64,000 nucleotides of DNA from Rossellomorea sp. AcN35-11. Its GTDB lineage: Bacteria > Bacillota > Bacilli > Bacillales > Bacillaceae_B. The position numbers and the translations under genes were made by a program. The DNA is taken from NCBI GenBank assembly GCA_030388825.1, contig CP128836.1:1-64000 (forward strand), written 5' to 3'. Below the pieces are notes generated by a model that saw only the letters and a program-made list of their open reading frames with translations, was not told where the DNA came from and did no database searches. This document shows, in pieces, positions 7,275-16,373 of this stretch. Position 1 is the first letter of the stretch; each line of letters begins with the position of its first letter.

Positions 7275-8729
7275 TTAATAAAAATCCATAGGATCGACTA
7301 ATTTACCATTCTTTCTAACCTCAAGATGCAAATGCACTCCCGTCGATTCACCTGTCGTTCCCATAACACCAATTTTACTTCCTTTTTGAACCCTTTGACC
7401 AACACTTACATCAATACTCGATAAGTGAGCATAAAGGGTTTTGATACCATTTTTATGATTAATAATGATCTTGTTTCCATATCCCCCATTGTCCCAACCG
7501 GCAAACTCAACAGTCCCGTTATCTACGGCAAGGATCGAGTGATTTGAAGGTCTAGCAATATCGGTACCTTTATGAAATTTCCCCCACCTCGGCCCTATAT
7601 GACTAGAAACATAGCCACCAACAGTAGGCCACGCAAAAGAATCGGTCTCTTTTGATGTCTCTACCTTTGTTCCTTTAATGATTATCTTGGTTTGTGGTTT
7701 GCGAACCAAATTTTCTTCTATTACATCCTTACTAATTTGTGTCCCGTTTTTCTTGATAACATTGTATCGAACCATTTTTTCACCATTACTGCCACCCTGT
7801 TTAACCTGAGTTTCTCCTTTATATAGATCATCACTCTCTATGACCTCTGTTTTAAAAGGAATTTCCTCTAACTCAGATACCACCTCTTTTATTACAACAT
7901 CAATTAGAGGTTCAACAACTTGAACATTCAGTTCATCTCCTATGTGAATAATTGACGTTTCCGTTAAACCGGGATTTAATTCTATAAGTTGCTCTGATGA
8001 AAGGTTGTATTTCTGAGCAACTTTCCCCAAGAAGTCACCACTCTCAACAGCATGTATCTTTTCTTGTAGTGGTCCCTTTTCGAGTATCCCTACTGCTTCA
8101 TCTATGGATAGAACCTTTTCAGGCAAAACCCTGCCTGAATCAGTCTCTAGTTTCTTCTCAACATAGATGTTGTATACTTTAGACTCCCCGGCATTCAAAT
8201 CTATTTCATTCGACACTTCCTCATTGTTTTCTCCGTCAAATTGTTTTTCAAGGTGAACGATTTCTTCAGCCGATACATATTTCAACTTAATTCTTTTTAT
8301 AATTTCTTGTGCGGCAGCTTCATCTTCTACGTATCCAACCAATTCACCATCAACTTGAATTTTCGTTGCATTCGCTACTATTGAAACATTGTCTTTGATC
8401 CACTCTTCAGCCCCTTTATCACCTGCCCCAGAACGCAAAACAAATTCTGGCACATATGATACTTTACCTTCTAGCGTCAAAGAGTTATCTGAACCTAGCC
8501 GCTCCTCTAACTCTTTTTTCTTTTCCTCTATAACGTTTTGAATCAAGTCATTGTTTTCTACCGGCCCGATTGAATTATCATTATCACTATTATATATCTT
8601 GAAAATTACATTCTTATCTTGATGTGCACTAACAGTGGATGTATTCATCATCATTAATAAGGCAGCCGATGTTGTAATAACCGACTTCACCCATAAGTTT
8701 TTATTTGTTTGTTTCCCTTCAGATGACAT
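7275..8729 (-). CDS. Secreted LysM-G5-M23 peptidoglycan endopeptidase
   Basis: This cell-wall hydrolase has an N-terminal signal segment (NLWVKSVITTSAALLMMMN, VSA), a region of repeats resembling a pre-LysM domain, a LysM domain (VESGDFLGKVAQKYNLSSEQL), a G5 domain (PFKTEVIESDDLYKG...VRYNVIKKNGTQISK) and a C-terminal M23 domain with HKGTDIARP and HLHLEVRKNG as zinc ligands. I start it at ATG 8729, which has GGAGGGA about 10 nt upstream and lies correctly below a class A promoter. An upstream in-frame ATG at 8771 overlaps the predicted -10 and is unlikely. It should cut peptide cross-links outside the cell. Confidence 0.9.
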   Translation of the reverse strand: MSSEGKQTNKNLWVKSVITTSAALLMMMNTSTVSAHQDKNVIFKIYNSDNDNSIGPVENNDLIQNVIEEKKKELEERLGSDNSLTLEGKVSYVPEFVLRSGAGDKGAEEWIKDNVSIVANATKIQVDGELVGYVEDEAAAQEIIKRIKLKYVSAEEIVHLEKQFDGENNEEVSNEIDLNAGESKVYNIYVEKKLETDSGRVLPEKVLSIDEAVGILEKGPLQEKIHAVESGDFLGKVAQKYNLSSEQLIELNPGLTETSIIHIGDELNVQVVEPLIDVVIKEVVSELEEIPFKTEVIESDDLYKGETQVKQGGSNGEKMVRYNVIKKNGTQISKDVIEENLVRKPQTKIIIKGTKVETSKETDSFAWPTVGGYVSSHIGPRWGKFHKGTDIARPSNHSILAVDNGTVEFAGWDNGGYGNKIIINHKNGIKTLYAHLSSIDVSVGQRVQKGSKIGVMGTTGESTGVHLHLEVRKNGKLVDPMDFY

Positions 8730-8769
8730 ACCTGATGTCCCTCCATTTTTTTCGCTATTTACCAATTTC

Positions 8770-8810
8770 ATTTTATCCACTCCCAGGAGACATGGCGATA
8801 ACTAGCGAAC
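8770..8810 (-). promoter_or_regulatory. Class A promoter of the M23 peptidase
   Basis: On the minus strand GTTCGCTA and ATCGCCAT lie one turn apart, then 16 nt, then TAAAAT at 8770-8775. It directly follows the terminator of DHFR and decides the start of the peptidase at 8729. Confidence 0.75.
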
Positions 8811-8823
8811 TAACTAAAACACA

Positions 8824-8858
8824 AAGAACCGCTCCTTATACTATAAAGAGCGGCATTG
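8824..8858 (-). terminator. Terminator of the DHFR gene
   Basis: The minus strand forms CCGCTC / GAGCGG around an AT-rich loop, followed by TTCTTTG, just after the DHFR stop. It has no GRAGNAC opening. Confidence 0.6.
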
Positions 8859-8866
8859 GACTGTAT

Positions 8867-9511
8867 CTATTTTTTATTATGTGTATTTATATATATCATC
8901 GCTTCTCGCTTGCTGTCAAAAGAAATTGGCTTTGCGATAGTTTCTGAAGAATCCAAAAGGAACACCTCACCAAATCCCTCTGTACGCACCTCTACAAGCC
9001 ATTTATTATCTATGTGTCTCGGCCTCATACCCCTCTCATATATGAAAAAGTCATGAGCATACTTGTTTTTTTCATTCACAACCCCGCGCTTAACCGATAC
9101 CTGGATCCATTTAGAGAGGTCCACATCCGGGAAATACGTATCCCCATCGAAGTCGTGATATACAAGAGTACAATACACTTTTTCCACATATGGAAGGAAA
9201 GCCTCATAGATCTGCTCTCCTCCAAAAATAAAAACCTCTTCTTCTCCTTCACATATATTCCAGACCCCTTCAATCGAATGAACAACTTCAGCTCCCTCTA
9301 CTGAATAGTCTTTATCTCTGGTGAGTATGATGTTTCTTCGATTAGGTAACACCCTACCTATCGATTCGAAGTTTTTTCTTCCCATAACAATTGCGTGACC
9401 TGTAGTGACCTCTTTCACATACTTCCAATCATCAGCTAACCTCCATGGAATATCCATGTCCTTCCCAATTACTCTGTTTTGTCCCATCGCTACAATTAAA
9501 GAAACTTCCAC
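8867..9511 (-). CDS. Dihydrofolate reductase with C-terminal extension
   Basis: The first 160 residues are a DHFR: SLIVAMGQNRVIGKDMDIPW, the substrate-binding acid in LADDWKYVK, the NADPH site GHAIVMGRKNFESI and FGGEQIYEAFLP. It reduces dihydrofolate for thymidylate synthesis. About 50 extra C-terminal residues (from RPRHIDNKWLVEV) are not part of the usual fold and are unassigned. The start is GTG at 9511 after GAGGT. Phages and plasmids often carry DHFR; no thymidylate synthase is in the window. Confidence 0.93.
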   Translation of the reverse strand: MEVSLIVAMGQNRVIGKDMDIPWRLADDWKYVKEVTTGHAIVMGRKNFESIGRVLPNRRNIILTRDKDYSVEGAEVVHSIEGVWNICEGEEEVFIFGGEQIYEAFLPYVEKVYCTLVYHDFDGDTYFPDVDLSKWIQVSVKRGVVNEKNKYAHDFFIYERGMRPRHIDNKWLVEVRTEGFGEVFLLDSSETIAKPISFDSKREAMIYINTHNKK

Positions 9512-9677
9512 CTTACTACCTCACTTCTTTTTTAGAATAAGCCTATCATTCGCTGTTAGAGCAGGCTACAGAAAGGGAAAGATCCTTTGACAAGATTATA
9601 CTTAGTCTAAACACACCACTCACTTTTTCGTACATTATGTGATATAGTAAAGACTATCTTTTAAATGAGGTGATACT

Positions 9678-9923
9678 ATGGGAAAAAGCAAGGCGAAGAA
9701 AAAGAGGATAAAAATGCAAAGAGAACAGAAGAGAAACCCAGAACTTAGCCGGGGGATTTATACATTTGCAGACATGCGAACTAGAACCACCAAGACCAAG
9801 AAAGACAAATTATATCAAAACAAACACAAAGGACGATTATTAGACCAAGGCACAAAGCGGTCTACAAATCGTCCTTTTTTGTCTTTTTATATATGTTTTT
9901 TCACGGTATCAATAAGGTCATAA
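9678..9923 (+). CDS. Small basic protein, YqkK-like; frame runs through its own terminator
   Basis: The product starts MGKSKAKKKRIKMQREQKRN and contains GIYTFADMRTRTTKTKKDKL, like small basic YqkK-type proteins of Bacillales. ATG at 9678 follows GAGGTG, with a TATAGT -10 upstream. The last 25 codons coincide with the intrinsic terminator at 9830-9885: its U-tract would encode FLSFYICFF and the stop lies beyond it. A message ending at the terminator would therefore lack a stop codon, unless the true C-terminus differs by a frame error. Confidence 0.7.
   Translation: MGKSKAKKKRIKMQREQKRNPELSRGIYTFADMRTRTTKTKKDKLYQNKHKGRLLDQGTKRSTNRPFLSFYICFFTVSIRS
9830..9885 (+). terminator. Intrinsic terminator inside the 9678-9923 frame
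   Basis: AGGACGATT (9830-9838) pairs with AATCGTCCT (9867-9875), with an inner TAGACC/GGTCTA stem, followed by TTTTTGTCTTTTT. It lies before the stop codon of the gene it should end. Confidence 0.75.
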
Positions 9924-10246
9924 TCTTCAAACGATTTTCTTAAGAATCTTTTTACATTTAAGTCCTTAAATTTATCGAGCATCTCCGTTTCTATATAACC
10001 CGAAGCCACTATCACCGGAACCTCAGGATCTATCTCCCTTACGACCTGACCAACAACATGACCGTCGAATTGATCTTTCACCGACAAACGGTAATCAAGA
10101 ATGACCATATCTGCTTTTTCAGAGTTCAAGGATTCTATAAAGTCCATTGAATCACTAAACGTATGAACGTCATAGTCTTTCCCTAACATATATTTTAACC
10201 TCAACAGATACCCACGATTATCATCTAATACAAAAATCTTCTTCAC
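9887..10246 (-). CDS. Single-domain response regulator (CheY-like)
   Basis: The 119-residue receiver domain has the acidic pair in FVLDDN, the phospho-acceptor Asp in MVILDYRL and the conserved Lys in RFLRKSF. There is no output domain. Its start overlaps the histidine kinase stop by 4 nt, so the two are translationally coupled. It is presumably phosphorylated by that kinase and acts by protein contact; the target is unknown. Confidence 0.9.
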   Translation of the reverse strand: MKKIFVLDDNRGYLLRLKYMLGKDYDVHTFSDSMDFIESLNSEKADMVILDYRLSVKDQFDGHVVGQVVREIDPEVPVIVASGYIETEMLDKFKDLNVKRFLRKSFEDYDLIDTVKKHI

Positions 10247-11689
10247 ACATTTACACTCCCTACATTTTCATTATACTTTGGAAGAATCACTCGCATAGTT
10301 GTTCCTAGCTCACTGCTTTCTTCAACAACAATTCGCCCCCTGTGATTTTCTATAATATCTTTGCACAAAGGAAGCCCCAAACCAGTTCCACTGTCTTTGG
10401 TCGATAAAAACGGCTTAAAAACTTTGTCCCAGGACCCACTATGAATGCCTGTTCCGTTATCTATAATGTCTATATAGTAATAATCATGCTTAAGATCAAT
10501 TTCTACATTAACTGTCCTTAGAGAATCAAGATTATCTCTTTCTGCTTCCATCCCATTTTTAATTAAGTTAATTAACACTTGTTTAATCTGAAGAGGATCA
10601 ATATCAATCCTACCCTTACCTATATCCTTATAAGATATAGCAATTTCTCCACCACTTACATTTTTGTGATTTTTAATTAGTTTTATCGAATCATTAACCA
10701 CTGCAATAATGTTACTTTCTTGTATTTCAGGAGTTTGATATGTTTGGGTATCTTCAAATTTCTGAATTAGATTTATTAAATGATCCGATGCCAATTCAAC
10801 CTCTTCTAATGCCTGTTTCTCTTCATCCTTTGTGAGTTCTCCATTTTTCACATAAGTAACCAAGGCTAAGACCGACGATACATTATTCAACTCATGAATA
10901 AGAGCAGCAGAATTTCGATTTTGAACCTTCTTTTGCAGTTCAAATTGTGTTGCTACCTTATTCTTTTTCTTCTCAACTGATTTTAATTGAAGGAATGCAG
11001 CTACCAACACCAAACAAAAGATAAATTCACTAAGAACACCCACAGTGTGATAAAAATACTGACTCGTATTTAAAAACGCTAAGGACATCATTGCCACTAC
11101 AGCTATATTAAGCGTGATCATAAAAGCTCTTATATCCTTATCGATAACGCTAAATGAAGTAATCACACCAAAAATGGCATTAATACTAAACTGCAAAATG
11201 ATATACAGGAGTATGATTCCACCCTCACCGTATATCGGTGAGTAAAATGCTACTTCTCCTCTTTCTATTAATGTTAATCCCTTAATGCCATTTGACATGT
11301 TGACACCAAATAGAAGACACAACATAACGAAATGTATTAATAACACAGTTTTGCTTTTAATATAATAATACGGCAGTTTAGAAAATTTCTTGTCCGATAC
11401 CGCAGCATCATTTGCTACAATATGCATCATAACGAAATAGGATACTGGTAGACTGATTTGACCCACCCCTAAACAACTTAAATAAGAATAAGGATTCTTC
11501 ATAAGTCAACATCTCACTTGAGTATAACGTAGCTAAGTCTAAGTTCCACAGCACCAGCGAAAGCATAAACAAACTTATCGTAGCGGCTAATTTACTAAAT
11601 CGAAACGATATATAAATACTTATTCCAATCACGAGCGGCAGAGCTGAAAATATCATTAAAAAATAAAGGATGAAATTAGATGTGATCAT
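10243..11689 (-). CDS. Membrane histidine kinase, split by a one-base frame change
   Basis: The C-terminal part (from 11502) holds the H-box (NSAALIHELNN), N-box (QVLINLIKNGMEAE), G1 (IDIIDNGTGI) and G2 (GTGLGLPLCKDI). Several membrane helices precede it. The first helices lie in another frame (11408-11689: ITSNFILYFLMIFSALPLVI...). Removing one G from the GGGG near 11464 joins them as KLFR-VGQISLPVSYFVMM. The first frame overlaps the ketoacyl synthase stop and heads the kinase gene. The ketoacyl synthase, kinase and response regulator are contiguous and likely one operon. Confidence 0.82.
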
Positions 11690-12890
11690 AATCTAACTCT
11701 ACCTTCTTCAATAAACAAACCGCGTTATTACCACCATAACCGTGTGTTGTTATTAAAATTGAATTCACATCCACTTTCGACAAATCCCTATTAACGAAGA
11801 TATTCTCCGCTATATCCTCCCCGGCATTAACAGTCGGAAAAATCACATTCTTATCCATTGATATAATGCTTGAGATAATTTGCAAGATACCAGAAGCACC
11901 AAATGTATGACCAATATGACCCTTCGATGAAGTATACACAATTGGATCTTCCGCAAATACAACCTTTGCCACTCTAGCTTCAATTGTATCGTTAATCCGT
12001 ACACCCAGGGCCTGACTATTCACATAAGAAGGCGGTTCTTCATTCTTCATAATTTCTTGAACAACCCTCAACATTTGCCTACCTCTAACGTCTGCTCCAT
12101 TTGAACCCTTATTATCATTATTGGCAGAAATTTTGTTAACACTTAATAAAGGGCGAACACCTCTTTCTAGTGCACATTCTTTAGATTCCACCACTAACAA
12201 TCCAGCCCCCTCCGAAATAGCCATCCCCTTGGAAGCTCTGTCAAACGGCCTAGATACCCTTGAAATGTTTTCCGTAGTACTAACCATGTTTATTTCTTCA
12301 AACGCATGGATGATTGTATTTGTAATGGGAGTATCCACTCCTCCAACAAAGCAGATATCAAGTTGCTTAGTTTCTATTAATGTTTTCGCAAGCGCCAGCG
12401 CCTCTATTCCTGCTGTACAACCTGTATTTAGCGTTAGCACCTGACCATTCACGCCACCCAATTTATTCGCAAGAGTAGTGGCAGGGGTATGCGAAAAAAT
12501 CCGGCCAACAGTAGTGACATCCATTTCTTCAAACTTATCAGAAATCGCATCATAACTATGAACTTCTATTTCTGTGAAAGCTCCTGTCGTCCCTACAATA
12601 ATACCTACTTTTTTGTTATTTAAATTCACTCTCGAAAGCTTAGATTCACTAAGTGCCTCTTCTAGACAATATGAAAGAATCCTAGAGGCCTTTGGTAGCT
12701 TCCTGAACTGTTCGGCAACACCTGTTAGATTTTCTTCGACAACTGAACCCACCACTTCTTTGTCATGCTTGTAATTCGGGACTTTCAATTTATTTAATAT
12801 CCCTTCCTGTCCTTTTAGAACACCATAGAGTTCTTTCTTATTTTTGATACTTCCTATTCGGATCCCCGAACCCGTAACCACCACATCCAT
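11676..12890 (-). CDS. FabF-like beta-ketoacyl synthase with altered catalytic triad
   Basis: The 404-residue thiolase-fold protein has the nucleophile in LNTGCTAGIEAL, the second-half Lys/His motif SSKGHIGHTFGASG and the C-terminal THGYGGNNAV loop. The segment matching the usual HGTxTxxND reads SQALGVRINDTIEA, so the first active-site His appears lost. No acyl carrier protein or other fatty-acid gene is near. It is followed immediately by a histidine kinase and response regulator, an unusual partnership. ATG at 12890 follows AGGGAGAG; a class B leader precedes it. Confidence 0.85.
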   Translation of the reverse strand: MDVVVTGSGIRIGSIKNKKELYGVLKGQEGILNKLKVPNYKHDKEVVGSVVEENLTGVAEQFRKLPKASRILSYCLEEALSESKLSRVNLNNKKVGIIVGTTGAFTEIEVHSYDAISDKFEEMDVTTVGRIFSHTPATTLANKLGGVNGQVLTLNTGCTAGIEALALAKTLIETKQLDICFVGGVDTPITNTIIHAFEEINMVSTTENISRVSRPFDRASKGMAISEGAGLLVVESKECALERGVRPLLSVNKISANNDNKGSNGADVRGRQMLRVVQEIMKNEEPPSYVNSQALGVRINDTIEARVAKVVFAEDPIVYTSSKGHIGHTFGASGILQIISSIISMDKNVIFPTVNAGEDIAENIFVNRDLSKVDVNSILITTHGYGGNNAVCLLKKVELDYDHI

Positions 12891-12929
12891 ATTACACTCT
12901 CCCTATAATCAAAAAGTTCTCACAAAACA

Positions 12930-12969
12930 CAAAAAGCACACGGAATTGTTCTATTCCGCAGTGCTCCTA
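12930..12969 (-). promoter_or_regulatory. Class B leader hairpin of the ketoacyl synthase gene
   Basis: The minus strand reads GGAGCACTGCGGAAT, a loop, ATTCCGTGTGCT and TTTTTGTG. The hairpin also contains the terC stop codon, so it could double as the terC terminator. Confidence 0.6.
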
Positions 12970-13640
12970 ACGGCATTTCTATTTCTTTTAACCACTAACC
13001 CCGTCCCGACTACAATCGAGACAACGATAAACTCAAAAACATATACATTCATTATGTTCGCGATATTTCGCTCAATAAATTCTTCATGGACAATCATCTT
13101 AGAAGCTGTCCATGCTAATATCGCAGAACCAAAAGTGACAATTGACGGAAAACGGTCTATCCACTTTAGAATTAACGTACTTCCCCACACCACAATAGGT
13201 ATAGATACTAATAATCCAATAAGAACTAAACGAAAATCTCCTTGAGCTGCACCAGCTACCGCCAGCACGTTATCTAAGCCCATTAAAACATCAGCTATAA
13301 TTATAGTTTGAATTGCCTTCCAGAAACTTTCTACACCCGACATGTCACCATGCGACTTGTTTTCAGTTAGTAACTTAAAGGCAATCAATATTAATAATAG
13401 ACCACCTATTAACCTCAATCCCGGTACTTCTAGTAAGTATACAACGACCAAAGTTAGGACAGCCCTAACACCAACAGCGCCAATTGTACCCCATATTACC
13501 ACTTTCTTTTGTTGCGCCTTCGGTACATTTTTTGCAGCTAAACCAATCAGTATCGCATTGTCTCCAGCTAACACGATATCTATCATTACAATCGCAACCA
13601 GAGCCGATAAAAACTCCCCCGAAAACACTTCCAATTTCAT
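12951..13640 (-). CDS. TerC/YjbE-family integral membrane protein
   Basis: The 229-residue protein has about seven helices and the family motifs with buried acids: DIVLAGDNAILIGLA, GLDNVLAVAGAAQGD and TFGSAILAW. TerC-family proteins are linked to metal (manganese) export and metalation of secreted proteins. Start ATG 13640 is very close to GGGGGG; TTG at 13634 has better spacing. It has a class B leader. Confidence 0.9.
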   Translation of the reverse strand: MKLEVFSGEFLSALVAIVMIDIVLAGDNAILIGLAAKNVPKAQQKKVVIWGTIGAVGVRAVLTLVVVYLLEVPGLRLIGGLLLILIAFKLLTENKSHGDMSGVESFWKAIQTIIIADVLMGLDNVLAVAGAAQGDFRLVLIGLLVSIPIVVWGSTLILKWIDRFPSIVTFGSAILAWTASKMIVHEEFIERNIANIMNVYVFEFIVVSIVVGTGLVVKRNRNAVRSTAE

Positions 13641-13655
13641 ACCCCCCTAAAAATA

Positions 13656-13707
13656 CAAAAAGGAGCACTACAAAAAGTAGTACTCCTACGTATATTAATA
13701 ATATCAC
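13656..13707 (-). promoter_or_regulatory. Class B leader of terC-like gene
   Basis: On the minus strand TGATATTAT precedes GTAGGAGTACTAC, a T-rich loop, GTAGTGCTCC and TTTTTG, then the ribosome-binding site. Opening motif GGAGTAC. Confidence 0.7.
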
Positions 13708-13898
13708 ATCTCATAATGGTATTTTAAGCAACAACCCATGCAATATACGCATTTCCTCTAACTTTGTGAATGCGCCAAATTTTGAAAACGTTACTAATTT
13801 CACAACCATCAATAACACAATAATGCATAAATACATATTTTTTACACAAAGGTGGTTATATGTACCCCCCCTTTGTCATATGTTTATATTTTAGTTAA

Positions 13899-14006
13899 TT
13901 ACGACTGCATATCTAATTTTACTTCTTCATATTCTTGCCTTATGCTATTTTTACACACGACTTCGAAGAATGGTTGTCCTTCAAGATAGACGACCAACAA
14001 CCACAA
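13899..14006 (-). CDS. Possible 35-residue protein
   Basis: TTG at 14006 after TAGGTTG opens a frame reading WLLVVYLEGQPFFEVVCKN then SIRQEYEEVKLDMQS. It looks protein-like and vaguely like the plus-strand gene at 14228, but support is limited to the reading frame. The rest of the 13708-14227 gap shows nothing else I can support. Confidence 0.4.
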   Translation of the reverse strand: MWLLVVYLEGQPFFEVVCKNSIRQEYEEVKLDMQS

Positions 14007-14227
14007 ATCAACCTATAAATGTCCAGTTACATATATCGTTAGCATCTAAGGGAGCTTAACCCCGAGAACTACGCAAGAAGAGACAAGCCATTAAGTCTTA
14101 TTAATTTTCAAACTATTTTAATTCACTCTATTGTTTTTCCTTCAAATGTATTGTATTATTTGTAAAAATAGTAAATTAAAATAGTTAATACCAATCTTTA
14201 TTAATCTATTTTAAAGGGAGAATAACC

Positions 14228-14428
14228 ATGGATAACAAACCTTATTGGATGGTAGTATGGAACAAAATAACCGGTGACTTTAGAAATGCAAAAACAAAGA
14301 CTGTAACCGCAAACCAAACTGAAATAGCTAAAGGATTTGAAGAAGAATATCCTGGATACCTAGTTGTTCACATAGGTGAAGGCGAACTCCCACCCAAAAC
14401 ATATAGATCATTAGATTATATTAGCTAG
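14228..14428 (+). CDS. Unknown 66-residue protein
   Basis: The product begins MDNKPYWMVVWNKITGDF and contains AKGFEEEYPGYLVVHIGEGELPP. It is soluble and acidic. ATG at 14228 follows AAAGGGAG; a bidirectional terminator lies 12 nt after the stop. I do not recognise the family. Confidence 0.7.
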   Translation: MDNKPYWMVVWNKITGDFRNAKTKTVTANQTEIAKGFEEEYPGYLVVHIGEGELPPKTYRSLDYIS

Positions 14429-14440
14429 CTTATAATAATA

Positions 14441-14484
14441 AATGCCATTCTTCAGTGCTATCGGTACTGAAGGATGGCATTTTT
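14441..14484. terminator. Bidirectional terminator between convergent genes
   Basis: AATGCCATTCTTCAGT and ACTGAAGGATGGCATT form a long stem flanked by A and T runs. It serves the plus gene at 14228 and the minus gene ending at 14485. Confidence 0.85.
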
Positions 14485-14988
14485 TTATTCAGTTTCTAAC
14501 TTATCACGGTACCGATGAGCCATTCTACCGGCTGCACTACTAGCTATAGCTGCGACAATATCGTCACTATAGGTGTTGCACTGCCCTTCCTGTTCGTCCA
14601 ATTCTTTAATAATGCCGTATTTCCTCTTATCTGCGTATCCAAAGTTAGTAATGCCAATTGATCCGAATACATTCACAATTCCAAGTGCAATAGTTTCATC
14701 AATCCCATACAAAGGTTCATCATTTTCAATGATACTTTGCAATGGTTCCGGCAACAGCTTTTGATCTGCCAACATATCTAAGGTCAGACCAGTTAACACC
14801 GCATATAACACTTCTCTTTTATCCATCACTTCAATAACGTGTTCTAAACATTCATTCAGAGTTAAACCCGGGATATATTTGTCTTGAAGCGTATGTACAA
14901 CTTTTGCAATATCCATTAGCTGTATCCCTCTTTGTTCCAACATCTCTAAGGCCTTTCCTTTTAGCTCTGGCGTTTTAATAAAACTCAT
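14485..14988 (-). CDS. Phosphatidylglycerophosphatase A-like protein (YutG/PgpA)
   Basis: The 167-residue protein matches the PgpA/YutG family: RGIQLMDIAKVVHTLQDKYIP, LTLNECLEHVIEVMDKREVLYAVLTG, DEPLYGIDETIALGIVNVFGSIGITNFGY and TYSDDIVAAIASSAAGRMAHR with conserved acids. PgpA-type enzymes dephosphorylate phosphatidylglycerophosphate; the YutG branch lacks the membrane tail, as here. The start is ATG 14988 after GAGGAGAGG; the upstream in-frame ATG at 15060 would put the leader hairpin inside the protein and is rejected. Confidence 0.88.
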   Translation of the reverse strand: MSFIKTPELKGKALEMLEQRGIQLMDIAKVVHTLQDKYIPGLTLNECLEHVIEVMDKREVLYAVLTGLTLDMLADQKLLPEPLQSIIENDEPLYGIDETIALGIVNVFGSIGITNFGYADKRKYGIIKELDEQEGQCNTYSDDIVAAIASSAAGRMAHRYRDKLETE

Positions 14989-15010
14989 TTTATCCTCTCC
15001 TCTTTCATAA

Positions 15011-15052
15011 TAAAAAACCGACCACCCCAAATGAGATGACCGGTTCTTCCGA
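15011..15052 (-). promoter_or_regulatory. Class B leader hairpin of the PgpA-like gene
   Basis: The minus strand reads GGAAGAACCGGTCATC, a loop, GGTCGGTTTTTTATT, then AGAGGAGAGG and ATG. Opening motif GAAGAAC. The promoter would lie in the end of the upstream gene. Confidence 0.65.
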
Positions 15053-15061
15053 TTTTTCAAC

Positions 15062-15505
15062 TTAAGTCACTAAGTACTCTTTTATCACTTTTATAAGAAC
15101 ATCAACATCACTCTCTGATGCACTTTCATCTATCATAAAGTAATTAGTCATGACATACTTTTCATAACAGCCATCCCCATAGTATTCATCTACAATTAAC
15201 ACCTTTAAATTTAAGTGCTCGGTAATCGGAACTAAGTAAATCTCACTGCCGCTACTTCCAGGGAAATTTAGGAGGTTCTTGCCAGGATGGTATTCTCTAA
15301 GATATTCATTTATACCATCTAATACATCCTCGCACTCAAACTCACTAAAACTTCCAGAAAAACCAAACATCTTATCTTTAAAATATTTACTTAATATTTC
15401 GTTATGAGGAGTTCGTTTAGGCTCTAATATTGAAGTCATTGCTACCATCAAACCACTCGCTTCAGCTTCTCTAACTAAGGTCCAATCCGATTTTTTGAAT
15501 CTCAT
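15062..15505 (-). CDS. Unknown 147-residue protein
   Basis: A soluble acidic protein with DVLDGINEYLREYHPGKNLL and LKVLIVDEYYGDGCYEKYVM. ATG at 15505 follows AGGGAGATGG. It is 16 nt downstream of the broken restriction-enzyme-like gene and probably shares its transcript. It could be a partner or immunity protein by position only. Confidence 0.7.
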   Translation of the reverse strand: MRFKKSDWTLVREAEASGLMVAMTSILEPKRTPHNEILSKYFKDKMFGFSGSFSEFECEDVLDGINEYLREYHPGKNLLNFPGSSGSEIYLVPITEHLNLKVLIVDEYYGDGCYEKYVMTNYFMIDESASESDVDVLIKVIKEYLVT

Positions 15506-15520
15506 TTTTCCATCTCCCTA

Positions 15521-16355
15521 TTAAGTCTCACGAAAATACTCTCTCCACCTGCGCACAGTTTTTCCCCTTATAATCATCTCATCGAACCTTTTAAGATAAT
15601 CTTCCATGTATGGGTTTCCCCTACCGATGCGACCAAAGTTCGAACCATTATCAGACACCGCTTTATCATTGATCATCATATTAGAAGAAGGATACGGACA
15701 GACATTCTCAGGTTGAATTATTTCTCGAGACTCGCTACTTTCTCTTACAGTTTTCCAGTAATAATTTCTGAGTTGAGCTATGTAACGTGCAGAATCCACA
15801 AAAGGGGTTAATAGCTCCGGTTTACCTCCGTATATATCATTAAAATACCAAGGTAATAGCAAAAATAGGTCCATATCTGTAATTGCACCCTCTGTCACTT
15901 TATAACGTGACGTTGGCTGACCTTCTTTTGAGAATAAATAGTACGTTTTAACCTCAATACCAAACGCAATATCTCTCCCAGGCTCATGTGCAAATTCCGG
16001 CTTCTTTTTTTAGCAATATATCTGGAAATGTTTTTTCTTGAAATTCGAATCGATATTGCAAGTATTCATTATTTGGATCCCACGACTGCCTATGACTATT
16101 TAAGAAGTTAGCAATTTCCTTTTCAATCGCCTTCGCCATCAAACCTTGCGCAGAGTTATCTTCACCTATACCATTAACCAAGATATTCGTAGTATATAAA
16201 TCCGATATGATTTGCAGCAACATTTTAGTTCTTTTCCAAACTCCATAAAAGGGTTCTCTAACATCCGGATCGTGTTTGACCGGAGACCTTACAGAAGGTA
16301 CTTTTCCCTTGTCACCCACACTCTTTAAAGTTTCTACTTTATGAGATTGATTCAT
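15521..16355 (-). pseudogene. PD-(D/E)XK restriction-endonuclease-like gene, one-base frameshift
   Basis: The first frame (15984-16355) ends EFQEKTFPDILLKKEAG. The second, open from about 15984, continues KPEFAHEPGRDIAFGIEVKTYYLFSKEGQ...LLLPWYFNDIYGG to 15521. Together PD-x(n)-EVK gives the PD-(D/E)XK nuclease core, in the style of type II restriction enzymes. The break lies in a run of seven A (minus strand, about 16005-16012); six A would restore one protein of about 277 residues. A poly-A tract here could also be phase-variable. ATG at 16355 follows GGGGGG. Confidence 0.7.
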
Positions 16356-16373
16356 AATACCCCCCTAAAATAA

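Noticed and set aside
8763..8780. Starting the M23 peptidase at ATG 8771 or GTG 8780
   Set aside because: These codons overlap the predicted class A -10, and ATG 8729 has a better placed GGAGGGA.
13731..13835. A 34-codon minus-strand frame (MHYCVIDGCEISNVF...)
   Set aside because: No ribosome-binding site or promoter upstream.
13484..13894. A 136-codon plus-strand frame opposite the TerC gene and its upstream region
   Set aside because: It lies mostly antisense to terC, has no ribosome-binding site and runs across the terC promoter and leader hairpin.
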